Counted from the stretch's first letter, positions 22,160 through 35,400 are shown. The stretch: DNA of 64,000 bases from Odobenus rosmarus divergens (GCF_000321225.1 NW_004451665.1:467326-531325); one strand, 5' to 3'. Notes: generated from the letters alone by a model not told the origin. Numbers and translations: made by a program.

Positions 22160-23360
22160 TTATTATTTTGAGATATAATTCACATATCACATAATTCACC
22201 CATTTAAAATCTACTTTTTAGGGTTTTTTTTAGTATATTCACAGAATGATGCAGTCATCACCTCAGTCAATTTTAGAACATTTTATCACCCCAGAAAGAA
22301 ACCCTATATCCATTAGCAGTCATGTCTACTCCCTCTCTATACACCCTTTCTTCTTCACAGCCCTTGGCACACACCAATCTACTTTCTGCTATAGTTTTGC
22401 CTATTCTCAACATTTCATATCACATATTCCATGGTATGGATAAACTACATTTTATCCATTCATCAGTTGATAAATATTTGGGGTGTTTCTACTTTTTGAC
22501 ATTATGAATAATGCTGCTCTGAGCATTCATGTACAAGTTTTTTGTGGACCTGTGTTCTTAATTTCTCTTGGACATATACCTAGAAGTGGAATCCTGGGTC
22601 ATATGTCTATGCTTAACCATTTGAGGAACTGCCAGACTGGTTCTCAAAGTAGCTGCATCATTTTACATTTCCACCAGCAGTGTATAACCATCCTTACCTA
22701 AACCTTTTATAATTGATCTTTGATTAGTGTTATCCCATTGAGTGTGAAGTGTATCTCGTGGCTTAGATTTGCATTTCCTTGATGGCTAATGATTTTGAAC
22801 ATATATTCATGTGTTTAATGGGTATTTGTATATCTTCTTTGGAGAAGAAACCTTTGCCTAATCCAAAGTCATGAAGATTTGCACTTACGTTTTTTCAGTT
22901 TTGTAGTTTTAGCCCTCACATTTAGGTCTTTGATCCATTTTGAGTAATTTTTGTATGTGCTATGAGGTAGGGGCCTAACTTCATCTGAATATCAAGTTGT
23001 CCCAGCACCATTTGTTGGAAAGACTTCTTTTCCCCAGTGAATTTTCTTGGCATCCTTGTTGAAAATCAATTAACTATAAATGTGAGGACTCTCAGCTTTA
23101 TTCTGTTGATCTGTATGTCTATCTCTATGTCACTTCCACACTGTCTTGATTACTATAACTTTGAAGTAAGTTTTGAAATCAGAAAGTGTGAGTCTTTCAG
23201 TTCTGTTTCTTTTTCAAGATTGTTTTTACTGTTTTGGGTGCTTGAATTTCCATATGAATTTTAGGATCAGCTCATCAATTTCTGCAAAGAAGTCAGCTGG
23301 AATTTTCATTTTGTTTTCCATTTTTAAAATCCAAGTTGAGTCTGTTTTCATGTAGGAATT
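22160..23360 (-). repeat. L1 (L1MA/MB-type) 3' region, antisense
   Basis: 'gagatataattcacatatca', 'tttgccta ... ttctcaacatttcatat' and 'ccagcaccatttgttggaaa' are antisense L1 3' UTR and ORF2 3' landmarks. Decayed and non-coding. Confidence 0.8.
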
Positions 23361-24597
23361 TAAATATATTAGTCCACATTTATTTTACTTGCCATTCTTG
23401 TTTTATTCTCCCTGATGTTTAATGTTTTCTCATATGCTTTTTGGTATATAGACTCTGCACTTTCACTTTATTTGCTTTTATCTATATTTCTACAAAGCTG
23501 TGGATAACAGGCATTTTATTTTTATTTTTATCTGTGGCTATCTTAAAAGATAAACATTCCTGAGTTTAAGTTTATCTTCATATCAAAGTAAAAACAAGAG
23601 TAATTTTGACTGTGTCATGAAAGATAAGAATTTAAGAGCTTTTGCTTCCCTGAGTCCTCCTTTCTTATTTTAATTATTTAATCTGATATTATTAATTCCA
23701 GTATTGGAAACTCTATTAGTCATTTATTTCATACACTTTTCCTTCTTATTTAGATATTAATAATTATACTCATCCGTCCATGAATTTAATTGGTTTCAAT
23801 ATAGTTTTTTTCTCACTATGCCTTTAAATCCCATCCTTGAGTTCTTATTTTTGCTTCCCTTCACAATCTAGTATGCATACCAAAGTAATTTTTTAGAAAG
23901 GGCATCTGTGTGGTAGGAGTGACAACTTGTCTAAATATAGAAATCTTATCCCCCTCAAGTAATTGGAGATATTCTTCCATTGTCTTGAGATGTTCTGATG
24001 CTGAAAAGAAGTTTGAGGACAGCTGTTTTTCAGCCCAAATTTTTTTCTGTTCTCTATTCCTGACATTTATACTTCTTACAATAAGACAACTGAGTATAGA
24101 TTTCCTTTCATAGATTTTTGCCTCGCATATGGTAAACCCTCTTGATTTCCAAATTCAAGACTTCTTTAGGAGTAAGAAAGATTTCTCCTGTCATAACTCT
24201 GATCAGTGTTCCTGCTTTGTTTATCTTTTCCTTCAGGGACCTATTATTTGGATCACTAATCTCTGAACACCATCTACCTTTCCCTCCTCCCCCCTTCATT
24301 TGTTTTTCTTTGTATTCTGAGAATATTTTCCTAAGACTGTGTTCTACATCACTGATTCAATTTTCCTTAATTATTTCCAATATAAACTTTCATTCAGCTG
24401 CAATATTTTTGGTTACCATGAAGTCTTTTATCTTAGTCTGTTCTCTTCTCATAGCAACATCCTCTTCTATCCAACTAAAAAAATAAACAAAGAGAATTTC
24501 TTTCTCTTTCCTGCATCATATCTATTTTAGAGACAAGCTTTTCCTTCATTAGTCTTTCTATTTTACTGCAAAATTTATTTAACCTAAGGCCTTACCC
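23361..24597 (-). repeat. Old L1/HAL1-like sequence, antisense
   Basis: 'ggagatattcttccattgtc' followed by 'gaaaagaagtttgaggacag' resembles antisense HAL1/L1 ORF text. Heavily decayed; limits are approximate. Confidence 0.45.
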
Positions 24598-25351
24598 TTA
24601 AAAAAAAAAAAAGAGATTCCTTTTGTATGTGTATACAAATGAATGTGTGTATTTTTCACTTTATTCTAAAAAGAATTTAAAGACGTGTTAGGGGAAATTC
24701 ATCCTAGTCCAATGTTAGAGATGATTGGAATGCATGGTCTACCCTTGGCTTTCCCTCAGATTCCCTTTGGATCCTGGAAGAATGCAGTCACCAAGTGTTA
24801 GATCCCCTTCTATGTGTGGGACGACATTTCAATCCTCTAGCCAAAATAACCTCACTCAGATCCAGGGAAGAAGGCAAAAGTCCTGTTGCCATATAGTCAT
24901 GTTAGAGAGGATAGTCTACAGTTGTCAGAATTCTCCCAATATTGTTGTCCAGAGGCATCAAGACATCCAGGAAGGACCCATCTCAGGAACCATTTTCTGG
25001 CTTTTGTCCCTTCCCCGCTGAGAGCAAATTTATGTTGAGCTGGAGAGTGAGCTGAGTAATGCATTTTTTATGGAGATCAATTCTAAGGTCTCCTTATACT
25101 CATGATAGACATATGGCTGCCAACTCACAGATGCAAAAGCAAACTCAAACAAACAAAACAAAGCAAGACAAAACAACACACCTGGGGCTTCCCAAAGAAT
25201 CCCCCCCTCCCCCAGCGCATCACACTCTGCTGTTCTTCTCCCATAATGCTCATTTGTTGTTTCCAAGTTAATGGGTGTTGGGAGGGCCAACTAAGGCCTC
25301 TGCTTACTTGCCCCTGGTTATGCTGCCATGTCTCAGAAGAGAGGATCCTGG
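24598..25351. other. Intron 1, no feature recognised
   Basis: It starts with a poly-A run (24600-24612). The rest is unique, including an A-rich 'caaacaaacaaaacaaagca' patch at about 25145. No exon seen. Confidence 0.45.
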
Positions 25352-25369
25352 CCATTAGTGTCATGTCTT

Positions 25370-25549
25370 TTTTTAAAGATTTTATTTATTTATTTGACAG
25401 AGAGAGAGCACAGGCGGGGGGGAGTGGGAGAGGGAGAAGCAGGCTTCCCGCTGAGCAGGGAGCGCAATGCAAGGCTGGATCCCAGGAACCTGGGATCATG
25501 AACTGAGCTGAAGGCAGATGCTTTAGCCAACTGAGCCACCCAGGCATCC
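25370..25549 (-). repeat. Carnivore SINE, 18-bp perfect TSD
   Basis: Antisense copy ending 'gagccacccaggcatcc'. 'ccattagtgtcatgtctt' is identical at 25352-25369 and 25550-25567. Confidence 0.96.
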
Positions 25550-25689
25550 CCATTAGTGTCATGTCTTAATTCTAATGCATTCGCATTTCATTTGGGGGAA
25601 AAAACCCATTTCTTTAGGGAATAGAGATTTTCACAAGAATGTGGTGAAATGTATTTTCACTTATGCTACCATCATGCTCAGTGGCCATA

Positions 25690-26335
25690 AGACTTGGCTT
25701 TGTGAGATCACCCTGACAGCAGTCTAGGGAATGAACCAAGAAGCTGGTGAGCAATGGGGGGAGACTAGTGTTGGGTTTCTGCAGTAGTTTAGTAGGTGAG
25801 AGATGATGGGGATTTGCACTAAACCATTGATGGTGCAAGGTGTGGGGGCAGGGGAAGGATGGGAGGAGCTGGATTTAGACAATATTTCTGAGGTAGAGTC
25901 TGAAGTAGAGGGCTAGGTGGTTGGTTGGGAGAAAAGGAGAGGGAGATATCAAGACTTATCCTAAAGTTTAGATTTGAATAATTGGGTTAATAAATGTTTA
26001 TAAGGTTGGGAAGGGGGTGGGAAGGAGAGTAGATTTGGCAGGGGAAGACAGAGATAACAAGTTCATCCTGGCACGTGCTAAACATGAGATGTTAATGACA
26101 TCAAGGCAGACATATTCTGTTGGTTGCTAGAAATTTGGATCTAGAGCTTGGAGGGGTCTGGCTGAAATCCAGAGATAATGAGAGTTGGAGTTAGAGCATG
26201 GAATCAGTGGCTGAAAGTATGGGCATGAATAAATCTCCTGGGAAAGTGTCGAGAATGAAAACAGAAGAGGATTAAGAATGGGACTTAAGAAACACCAATA
26301 TTAACAAAGGGATGGGAAGAGAAAGGATTTAAGAA
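25690..26335 (-). repeat. LINE-2 ORF2-region fragment, antisense
   Basis: 'gtttctgcagtagtttagta' with 'ggtgagagatgatgg', then 'tctagagcttggaggg' and similar text, follow the reverse of the L2 segment from its reverse-transcriptase domain to the 3' end. The same family is at 44560 and 46380. Confidence 0.65.
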
Positions 26336-26519
26336 AAGAGATTCAGAATTTCTTCTGGTATTTGTGCTTACACTGCTAATTTAGATGTTTTCTGTTATTT
26401 ATTTTGGTAGCTGAGTACTTTGCTTTCTTACATTCCTGCAGGGGTGCCTTCTCCACACCATCCCTGTATATGATATCACAAGTTTTGGTTAAATTAATAT
26501 CCAATGTTTCCTTTAGCAT

Positions 26520-27520
26520 GACTAGGTAAGTATTGTTTGTGCCTTAGATTTTCTTTCCTATGTGATTTTTTGTTTGTTTTTACTGGCATTAATAAGGCCT
26601 CATTTCTTTATCTGCTTAGCTTTCTATGTCTCTATATTACTAGTTCTTTTTTGCAAACCTGTGATATAATCTCTTACATAGTCAGTAATTTTTCTTTTTG
26701 TCTTTCTTTTCTTGTCTGTTCTTTTTTTAAAACCTTTCTGTACCTGCTGTCCAATCCCCGTCTAAGCTGGTTGCTCTCCTGGTCTGCTGCATAGCTGTCT
26801 TCCTGGGCTTCCCCTGACCTTTCTCCTGTGTTGATTCTCCATTTGTACTACATCTCTTCCTTTTCCTTGGTTCACTACCTCATTTGGGTGGAGCACATCC
26901 TTCGGTAACTTCCTGAGAAAAGGTGCATTGGAGTAAAAATGTTGAGGCCTTTGTGTCTTTTGGATTTTTGAGATCTGATGCTCTTCTATTCCCAATTATT
27001 TTTATGTCACTTGTTACTCCCACCCCAGCCTCTGTTTTCTAGGAAGTATTTAGGATTTTTTCTTTATCCCTTAGGTACTAAACATTTATGGTGATGTACT
27101 TTGGTGTGTGTTTATTTTCATCTATTGTGTTGGGCACTCAGCCCCTCCCATCTGGCAACTCAGATCCTTCATTTCTGGGAATTTTCTCATATGGTTTCTT
27201 GGATAATTTCCTTTCCATGGTTTCCTCTGATCTTTCTTTCTGGAAGGTATATTAGTCAGATGCTGTCTCTCTTGTATTAATAATTTTAATTTCTTATGTT
27301 TTCTCCCCATACTCTTTGACAGTTGGCTCTATCTTCTAGGGTATTTTCTCAACTTTATCTTTCATATTTCAAAGAAATTTGTTAATTTCTTTTTTCAGTT
27401 ATTATAAATGTTTAAATATCTAAAAACTTGTTTTTATTTTCTGATGCTTAATTTAAACAAAACTGTACACACTTTTGGTCTCATAGATGCCATATTTTCT
27501 CATCTCTACGAGGACAGTAA
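26520..27520 (-). repeat. Old L1/HAL1-like sequence, antisense
   Basis: 'gggaattttctcatatggtt', 'tcttggataatttcctttcc' and 'ttttctcaactttatctttc' are recognisable antisense HAL1/L1 ORF text. Strongly diverged. Confidence 0.55.
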
Positions 27521-27865
27521 TTGAAGATTTCTTCTCTGTTTCCTCTGGGTTTGTTTGTTTTCATTTCAGTCTTTCCTGTTGAAAGAAGACTTTTCCCACA
27601 AATTATTTTTATCTCTACACTATTCTGTCAGGTTGATATTATTATTATCTTCATTTTATGGTTAATGTGTCTTAGAAAGCATATCATTGTTTTATTTTTC
27701 TTACGATGGATGTCTGAAAAAGTTATCACAAATCAGCCAAATCCACAGTCCAGCTTCTTGATCAAGTTGCATTCTTTGTTGAATCCTAAAGTCTCTTCTT
27801 ACCCTCCTATACACCTTCCCCAACCCCCAGAGACAGTTGTCTTACATATTAGACAGCTTCATTTG
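27521..27865. other. Intron 1, no feature recognised
   Basis: AT-rich. It contains most of an open frame of 143 codons (27521-27952) whose translation is rich in F, L, I and P and has no recognisable domain, so chance is likely. Confidence 0.45.
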
Positions 27866-27869
27866 AAAG

Positions 27870-28200
27870 ATTTGCTCTTTTTAAAGTTTAATGGAAATAT
27901 TTCTTCTTCCCTGCATCTTCCTTCTACTATTCGCAATAATTCTTCCCTCTGAGCCATAGATATGGACAGTTCTGAATCCCTTTCCATAGGATAGTCCCTC
28001 AGATATTTGAAAGGTATTATCATGACTCCTCCATGTCTGCCATTCCCCAACTAAAGAGGCCTTGGCTTTCCTACTGTATTTCACTGTTTTGTCAAGCTCC
28101 CATTGGCTGACATTTTTAGAAAGCTTCAGATCAGCTTCTGGCTGTCAAGACCTCCCTTTAAGTGTGTTGTCTGTAACTTAATACAGAGTCCAGATGTGCT
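27870..28200 (-). repeat. L3/CR1-type LINE fragment, antisense
   Basis: 'tccctcagatatttgaaagg', 'tcatgactcctccatgtctg' and 'tacagagtccagatgtgctt' are the reverse of the CR1/L3 3' region. The sense form of the same region is at 40330-40700. Confidence 0.6.
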
Positions 28201-28382
28201 TTGAAAGCCCGAGCCTTGAGTGGGTGTACTGTCACTTTATTAATGTGTCTTGAAACTTAGGTTTAACCTACAAAGTTCCCTGTGCTCTAACATCTTTTCC
28301 TAGTAGGCAATAGTTTTGATAAGTTTCACACAAATTTTAAATTCTAGGACTCTGGGCTGCTTACTTCTACTTACTTGCTGCC

Positions 28383-28584
28383 TTTTTTTTTTTTTAAAGA
28401 GAGAGAGAGCATGCGTGAGGGGTGGTGTGGGGGGCACAGAGGGAGAGGGAGAGAGAAAGAATCTCAAGCGGCTCCGTGCTGAGCGCAGAGCCTGATGCAG
28501 GGCTTGATCTCACGATCCTGAGATCATGACCTGAGCTGAAATCAAGAGTCGAACACTTAGCCGATTTAGCCACCCAGGCATCCC
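28383..28584 (-). repeat. Old carnivore SINE
   Basis: Poly-T, (GA)n, 'gctgagcgcagagcctgatg', then 'agccgatttagccacccagg'. A diverged antisense copy; the duplication is unclear. Confidence 0.9.
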
Positions 28585-28804
28585 TACTAACTTTTTGATT
28601 ATGGTTACGATTATGTTGTTCTTCTTGGCTACTGCTTTTACTTCTTAGGATCTCCTTTACAAGGCCATTTGCTCTTGACCTTAGATATTAACTCCAAATG
28701 GAGGTGCTAAGGTGATATTGAAAAATGGAAAGATCTTGTTAATGTAAAGTACACAAATAAAAACTAACATAGGCATAGGAAAAGGAAGATACAACGTAAA
28801 CAGG

Positions 28805-28945
28805 AGTTTTCTAGGCACCATGTTAAACACTTTGTACACATTATCTAATTTGACCTTTATGATAATATTATGGTATGAGAAATACTGATTTTCCCATTTT
28901 AAAGCTGAGGAAGTGAGGCCAATGCCATATAACTAGGAGGACCAA
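28805..28945 (-). repeat. MIR, antisense
   Basis: 'accatgttaaacactttgta' with 'cccattttaaagctgaggaa' is antisense MIR. Confidence 0.8.
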
Positions 28946-29139
28946 TGGTGTGATGCAGTCCTAGGAACACCAGACTAAAGGCTGACAGTGCTGTTACCTA
29001 GAGAATTGAAGTGCACACATTATATTTCGTGCTAATTATAGCTAATATTATTGAATGGAATTATTTTATATAACCTACTGAGGTGTATTGCATCTTTTTC
29101 TTTTAACAGAGATTACCTAGTATAAAATGTTTTATTTGA

Positions 29140-29345
29140 GGGGTGCCAGGGTGGCTCAGTTAAGTGTCTACCTTCATCTCAGGTCATGATCCCAGGATCT
29201 TGGGATTGAGAGCCCATGTTGGGCTCCCTGCTTCTCCCTCTGCGCCGCCCCCTCCCCCCCGCCGCCCTGGCTTGTGCTCTCTCGCACTCTCTCTCTGTCT
29301 GAAATAAATAAAATCTTTAAAAATAAATAAATAAAAAATAAAAAA
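29140..29345 (+). repeat. Carnivore SINE
   Basis: Sense copy 'ggtgccagggtggctcagtt' to an (AAAT)n tail. 'gttttatttga' on each side (29129 and 29346) is the duplication. The (CT) block carries an unusual C-rich insertion near 29240-29265. Confidence 0.93.
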
Positions 29346-29399
29346 GTTTTATTTGATAGGCCAAGGTGATGACATTGACATTCTGAACAATTAATTCTT

Positions 29400-29600
29400 T
29401 TTTTTTTTTTTAGATTTTATTTATTTATTTGACAGAGAGAGAGACAGCAAGAGAGGGAACACAAGCAGGGTGAGTGGGAAAGGGAGAAGCAGGCTTCCCG
29501 CCAACCAGGGAGCCTGATATGGGCCTGGATCCCAGGACCCTGGGATCATGACCTGAGCCAAAGGCAGACGCTTAACGACTGAGCCACCCAGGCTCCCCAT
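29400..29600 (-). repeat. Carnivore SINE
   Basis: Antisense copy of the 'gggaacacaagcag' subfamily. 'ctgaacaattaattctt' (29383-29399) and 'ctgaacattaattctt' (29601-29616) are the target duplication with one base difference. Confidence 0.95.
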
Positions 29601-29616
29601 CTGAACATTAATTCTT

Positions 29617-30425
29617 ATGGTTCTTTAAGAGCAGGGATTAGGTATTATTCATATTTATATATCCAGTATCAAGCACATTCCAGACAATTAATTGTTACTC
29701 AAATCAGTGCAAGTATGAATATATGAATGAGTACATAATGAATGAATGAAATTATAAAATAGCAGTGACCTTAAAGTTTTTAGGCCTATTAAATTTTTAG
29801 ACCTGTTTGCCCCTATACTAAATCTTCAACAGACTGCTTTGCTTTATGAGCTCATATGCTTGCTCTTTGTAATATTTTTCATTCCTACACAGTCAGTGTA
29901 CTAAATGGAACATCCATAGATACGAGATGTGCCTGAAGCTCTTTGTAGATGGGGGAGCGTAAAAGGACATTGCCCTAGGTAGTCCAGATCATTGTGTCCA
30001 AGTGAGACAAATAAACTCATGTTTGATCCAGGCCATGGTTATATTCAAGGGCTTTGATCCAAGGTGTGGGGTCCAGCTGCAGGGGCATCTGAGAAGTACA
30101 TTCTTGGTCTGTTGCCAAGTCATTGGGCAGGAGTTCTGAGTCACTAGAAACTAAATTCAGATCCTACATGAGAGGAGTGGACTGAAACCAGTAGAGGAAG
30201 TCAGCCTCCTACCAATTTGGTCAATATTTGTGGTCTGACTCTAGTCCTAGAGAGGAGATGAAACAAGGACCAGAACTTGGGTAGCTAGACAGACTCTTAT
30301 GTACTCTGGGATGGATTTAGCTAAGGAGGTTTTCCCAGATTCTCCCAAAGGGGGGCTTAAATTCCTTCCAGGACACTTGACCCAAGGCATGGAAGCAATC
30401 ATAGATTTTCAGGTGCTCTCCCATT
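29617..30425. other. Intron 1, no feature recognised
   Basis: Unique sequence with no repeat family or exon recognised. Confidence 0.45.
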
Positions 30426-30442
30426 AGGGTGAAAAAGTTTCT

Positions 30443-30643
30443 TTTTTTTCTTTTTAAAGATTTTATTTATTTATTTGAGAGAGAGAGAATGAGAGATAGA
30501 GAGCATGAGAGGGAAGAGGGTCAGAGGGAGAAGCAGACTCCCTGCTGAGCAGGGAGCCCGACGTGGGACTCGATCCCGGGACTCCAGGATCATGACCTGA
30601 GCCGAAGGCAGTCGCTTAACCAACTGAGCCACCCAGGTGCCCC
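30443..30643 (-). repeat. Carnivore SINE, 17-bp TSD
   Basis: Antisense copy ending 'gagccacccaggtgcccc'. 'agggtgaaaaagtttct' (30426-30442) against 'agggtgaagaagtttct' (30644-30660), one mismatch. Confidence 0.96.
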
Positions 30644-30902
30644 AGGGTGAAGAAGTTTCTAATATGCTGAAGGAATTAGGTAGAGTTGATCCTCAGGAGA
30701 TAAACCTATTATGTCTTCACCAGAGCGGGGCAAAGCTGGACAGGCACAGAGAGGGACAAATTGCTGATGGAAGTTCTGTGAGTAGGAGTTTCTTTCTCTC
30801 CTTTCAACTTTCTGCCCTCCAGTTTAATGTCTCTCTCAAAATACACTGCTCTGAACTGAAGATAATACTGCAGAGCGAGTGCCATGAAGGCATTGATTTG
30901 CA

Positions 30903-31000
30903 GTGGTCCATAAAGGACTTATATTGTGCTAGGCCCCATCCTAAGTGCTTGACTTTCACTATCTCATTTATCCCTACAATACTTTTTGCCCTCATCAAGC
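30903..31000 (-). repeat. MIR fragment, antisense
   Basis: 'tattgtgctaggccccatcc' and 'actatctcatttatccctac' match antisense MIR. Confidence 0.65.
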
Positions 31001-31649
31001 TATAGAGCATTTCTACCACCCCAAAAAAGTTCCCTCAGGATTCAATACTTATTTGTTTACTTTTTGTTGATTCATTGAGTAAAGAACTGGAAATCACCAT
31101 GGGTGGTACATTCCCTTTCTGCATCACACTGGAAGTAAGATATTGACAAACTGGGTGAGTTGGGTATGTCCAGAATGGGAAAGGATTCAGAGACCATGAC
31201 GTATAAGGGAGCAGTGACATGAATGTGACTGGTACTAATATGGTAGTTCTAAGAAAAATTGGAAACTTGCTCCTGGTCTGTTAGGAAGGTTAGCCAAAGT
31301 ATTTTACGAGACTATCCAATATTGGAGGAAAGGGTTATTAAAGGGCCATTTGGGAGAAGTCCTAGGTCTTAGGACAGACAGTCATGAGCAGTGAGGATGT
31401 GAAGGAAGGAGTGAGAACTTTCCCTGTTGCCGTAGTGACTGCATCCTGCATTAGTTCATCTCAGCTCTTGCTGTTTTCTCTTTTTTTCCCCCACAGTCGT
31501 TTCATTATTTTATCTATTTATGAATTGATGCTCTAAAGCTCTAAGTCTGTTTTCTTGATTCCTGGTCTTCTGTATCAAATTCTACTGGTTTCAGGATTCT
31601 TGGATGATAGTGCGGATGGTGAGGTGGAGGCATAAAGAATATCTAGGAT
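31001..31649. other. Intron 1, no feature recognised
   Basis: Unique sequence. No repeat family recognised. Confidence 0.45.
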
Positions 31650-31895
31650 AAAAAGACACGAGACTGGAAGTAGAAAGCTTGGTTGAATTGGACACACAGC
31701 CACAGACAGGTCGGGCAAGTTCCCTTGCTCTTTAGCCTCAGCTTTCATATACCTGTAAAATGGGATTGGGTGTGTGTGTGTGTGTATGTGTGTATCCTCT
31801 GTGTCCTAGGGAGTTTCTCTGAGGATCAAAAAGAGAGGGGACATAAATCTGTTTGCAAACTGTTGTTAAGACCATTGAAATATAAAGTTTTCTAT
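31650..31895 (+). repeat. MIR, sense, with a (GT)n expansion
   Basis: 'cagctttcatatacctgtaa' and 'aatgggattgg' are MIR core text. A (GT)n microsatellite at 31769-31795 interrupts it, followed by the MIR 3' part. Confidence 0.6.
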
Positions 31896-32789
31896 CACTA
31901 TTGCTATTGTGACACTACCATTTGCAGGATCTCCTTTAAATTAGAAGCCCCCTGAGCCACAATGACTTGTGTAGTGGGGTCATCACTATGTTGGAGTCTT
32001 AAATGGTGACTTTATCCATGATTCTGAAAGGTCATCCACTCCAGAGTCACACGAGAACAGAAAGCAAAGCTTGTTTGTTAATTGGTTTTAAGTTCTGTCA
32101 GCTTCAGATGGAGGTCTCCGGGAGTCCTTGGCTGGCACATCAAGGGGGCATTTCGAAGGAAAGAGGCTAAATCCTGACAAGACCTCAGAACAATTGCCTT
32201 TATAAAAAGGAAAACAAATTCTACTTGTTTGGGTGCGTGTGAGCATATATGTACCAGCTTGTTCGAATCCTTTTCCCCACATGCCTTCCTTTGCTTGTTC
32301 CATTTTAAAGGTAGAATAATCTAACACCCCACCTTTTATATAATCTTCTACTTTAGGACTTTCACAGCATTCCTGGACATTTTGACTAAGTAGCATTGCA
32401 CATTCTTTATTTCACAGGTATGCATTAAAAAAATATCCATTTACATTCTTCATGGCATTTTGATGGTAGGAAAAATATCTGAGTTTATTTTTAGGGGAAA
32501 TCACATGGCAGAAAGAATAACAAATATTTGTGGTTGCCTTGGGAACTCAGCTTCTAGATATTACTGACTATGGAAAGGAGGAACAGATTTGGAGCTGGGG
32601 CAATTGGTGACCAAGTAATAGAACAGCTGGAGGCCCTGAAAGAGAGGTGGAAAGAAGTAGATCTGTGTAAAAAACGCGTGCCTCATCAATTTTTTCTTTT
32701 TGTCTGTTTCTGATTACTAATATTCTGCCTCCTGAGGGAGGAATATGATGAGATGCTTAATATAACCAAATGATTTTTTTGTTCTCTAT
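31896..32789. other. Intron 1, no feature recognised
   Basis: No repeat family or exon recognised. Confidence 0.45.
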
Positions 32790-32814
32790 GTGTGTGTGTG
32801 TTTGTGTGTGTGTA
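32790..32814. repeat. (GT)n microsatellite
   Basis: 'tgtgtgtgtgtttgtgtgtg' with one T interruption. Confidence 0.95.
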
Positions 32815-33925
32815 AAGATCAGGGTAGCAATTGGACCTGCCAAATTGTCCTCATAAGACAGGGTTTCAAAGGGAAGACAATGAAGCCAGGAAATCCATCT
32901 TTTTATATTCCTGGATCTTTCTTGGAACAGCCTCATATGTGTGACATTACAACATCAGCTGCTCATGGGTGTAAGTTCCTCAGAATACACAGACTTTATG
33001 GGAGCACTAAAAATGTCCTATGTGGCTCCTTGCCAGCATTTCCAATACTGACAACTTACCAGCAGCTTGTTGCTTTGGCCACCCTCTAGACAAGGGGATT
33101 TCTGTGAGCTCCGATGTCTCTTGTAGACAGTGGGGCTAACTGAAGAGTATGAAGACCTGGAAAAAGATTCGGCTTCATTCCCTAGTCACTCCAAGGCCTT
33201 GGTGGACCCAGGACATGGAAGTTCTGTACTTGTATGATCTTCTGAGTTGCACACTGCATTTGACTTGCTGTTCCCCCAGAAAATATTTGATGTACACCCC
33301 AAACACTCAGTGCCTGTTGGAAAGCACCCTTAGGCCTAATACTCCTTCCCCTAGAGCTGGCAGACAATGAAGGAGGGGAAGAATTACTTGTTGGAGAAAG
33401 AAGTAACACTGGAGGTCATAGTGGGGGTAGGACTCAAGCATCAGAGCCTACAAGGCTCCAAGGCTCTCACCATTCCATTCCAACAGGCCAAGATAGTGAT
33501 GGGGTATGTTATTGGGAGTTTGAGCCTAAGGGGAGAGTGTATGTGTGAGGCACAAGTGACAAGAACAGGGTTAAGTTATTTGAGGTGAGAGGGGTTGACA
33601 GGCCCATTCAGAGAAGTCAGAAAACACAGGTAACAGTTTCTATTGCCACCTATCAGCTGGCAGGGACCCTTTGATGAGGGCATTGCATGACTAGCTTGCA
33701 TGACTAGACAGCCACTGTGGAAGTCATCCCTCTGATCGCTGTTGGATTGCCAGAACTCAGATCTTCTTTGATTCTGTACTCTGGTCTGTATCTCCTGCTG
33801 CAGTGGCTGGACAACTCCCTTCTGTTGTCACAAATTGCATTTAAGAGAGTCTCTTATTCCAGACCGATTCCACTGATCTCCCAAGAAAAAGATGTAGAGC
33901 AGAATGTTCAAGCATTTGGATGAAC
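32815..33925. other. Intron 1, no feature recognised
   Basis: No repeat family recognised. Several overlapping frames of 70-100 codons on both strands show no conserved domain. Confidence 0.45.
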
Positions 33926-33929
33926 CAAC

Positions 33930-34110
33930 CTTCCAATCCTAGTTCTGCTCTTACTAGCTATATCACCTCAGGCAGGTAATTTAACTTCTCTGTGTCAGTG
34001 TTCCCACCAGTACAATGCAATTAATATTGTATTGATTTGTTAAAAGGATTAAGTGAGGTAATGCAAGCCCAACCCTGGCTTTGGCTCAAGCAGCAGTTGC
34101 TAGAACAATC
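33930..34110 (+). repeat. MIR, sense
   Basis: 'ctgctcttactagctatatc', 'caggcaggtaatttaacttc' and 'aaaaggattaagtgaggtaa' follow the MIR consensus. Confidence 0.8.
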
Positions 34111-34324
34111 TATTGTGGCTAAGATCATGAGGTCACAGGACATGAAAGGCAGCCATAAAACCCAACCTAGAAACTTATGAGGCAGAAACCACCTGTGGTG
34201 CCCTTCTTAGAAGATGGCTATGTAAACTGGCCACACTTGACCGAAGGAAGTGGATAGGTCAGTAGGTGGGGGAGGATAGGGGAAAGTAGAAAAGGGAAGA
34301 GTTAAATGAGTGTCAGTTCCTCCT

Positions 34325-34555
34325 AATAACTAAGAGCATAGAGTTCCCAGCATCAGGCATGCTTGTGTTCACATTTCAGCTCTTCACTTACTGTGTGACC
34401 ATGAGCACATTACTAAATGTTCTGACCCCAAGGTTCCTCAAGTGCAAACTGGGCTAATGATATCTACAGTGTTGTGAGGATTTCATGGATAATGCATGTA
34501 GTGTTTAGCACAGTGCCTGGTACCCAGCAACCACATAATAAATGATGACTGTGAG
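34325..34555 (+). repeat. MIR, sense, nearly full length
   Basis: 'aactaagagcatagagttcc', 'tcttcacttactgtgtgacc' and 'acagtgcctggtacccagca' follow the MIR consensus from tRNA-like head to tail. Confidence 0.88.
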
Positions 34556-35400
34556 GACGACAGTTTTTCTGGTCTAGAGTCTTGCTGTGCTGCTCTTTCC
34601 ATCCAAGGAGGCAGGAAAGAGACAGCATGGGTACTTGGTAAAACTGGGTGCTGGTAAAGTAGATATGGTATCTGAGGGTTTCATTTATGGGCCTCTGTTC
34701 TACCTCCTGAGTCTTATGTCCTTCCACACTACTGCCCAGTGCCTGGGTGTTGCCTAAGGTCCTTTGTTCCAAACCATCCCAAGGGATAGTATGCCCCCTG
34801 CTCCCTTCCTATACTGCCTCCAAACCCATATTCTTTCTTTGCAGCTTTGCTGCAGCCAGGTTTTGGGAACATTTCACTTTAAGATGTGAAGAACCATACA
34901 ACTCCCTTCTACTTTTAAGGCCACCAGAAGTATTTCTTCTTTACTCCCCTGAATGGGAAATGAGTGAGAAGTAGTGGAGTAGAGAGGGTACTTTGAGCCC
35001 GAGGACTTCAATATTGCCCTGAAAGACAAGCCTGGAGGAAGGGCAGGATCAGCAGGGGAGGAAAACAGTGTGGGTTTCCCCAGCCTCCCTATAGCATCCC
35101 CCTTCTTTGCCTGAGAAGGTGAACCCTGATTCTAGAACCTGAAGGTGATGTGGCTCCCCAAGGAATAGGGTGACTCAGGACTGAGAGCCACCAAGCTAGG
35201 TTCAGTCCTAGATTCTGGCTCCCAACACCCACTGTCAGCCGCAAAACCTGGCTCCTAAAACACCAAATCTAGTAGGGAAAAGTATCAGCAAATACTGAAG
35301 TGACAGGAATCTTCTCATCCTAGACTTTTCTATCACGAGAAAAAGAAGAATCCCGGAAATTTGGGAAATTTTAAAAATCTCCAACACCATTTACAGCTGT
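34556..35400. other. Intron 1, no feature recognised
   Basis: Moderate GC unique sequence. No exon or repeat recognised. Confidence 0.45.

Noticed and set aside
27521..27952. 143-codon + frame
   Set aside because: AT-rich chance frame of hydrophobic residues; its end overlaps antisense L3/CR1.
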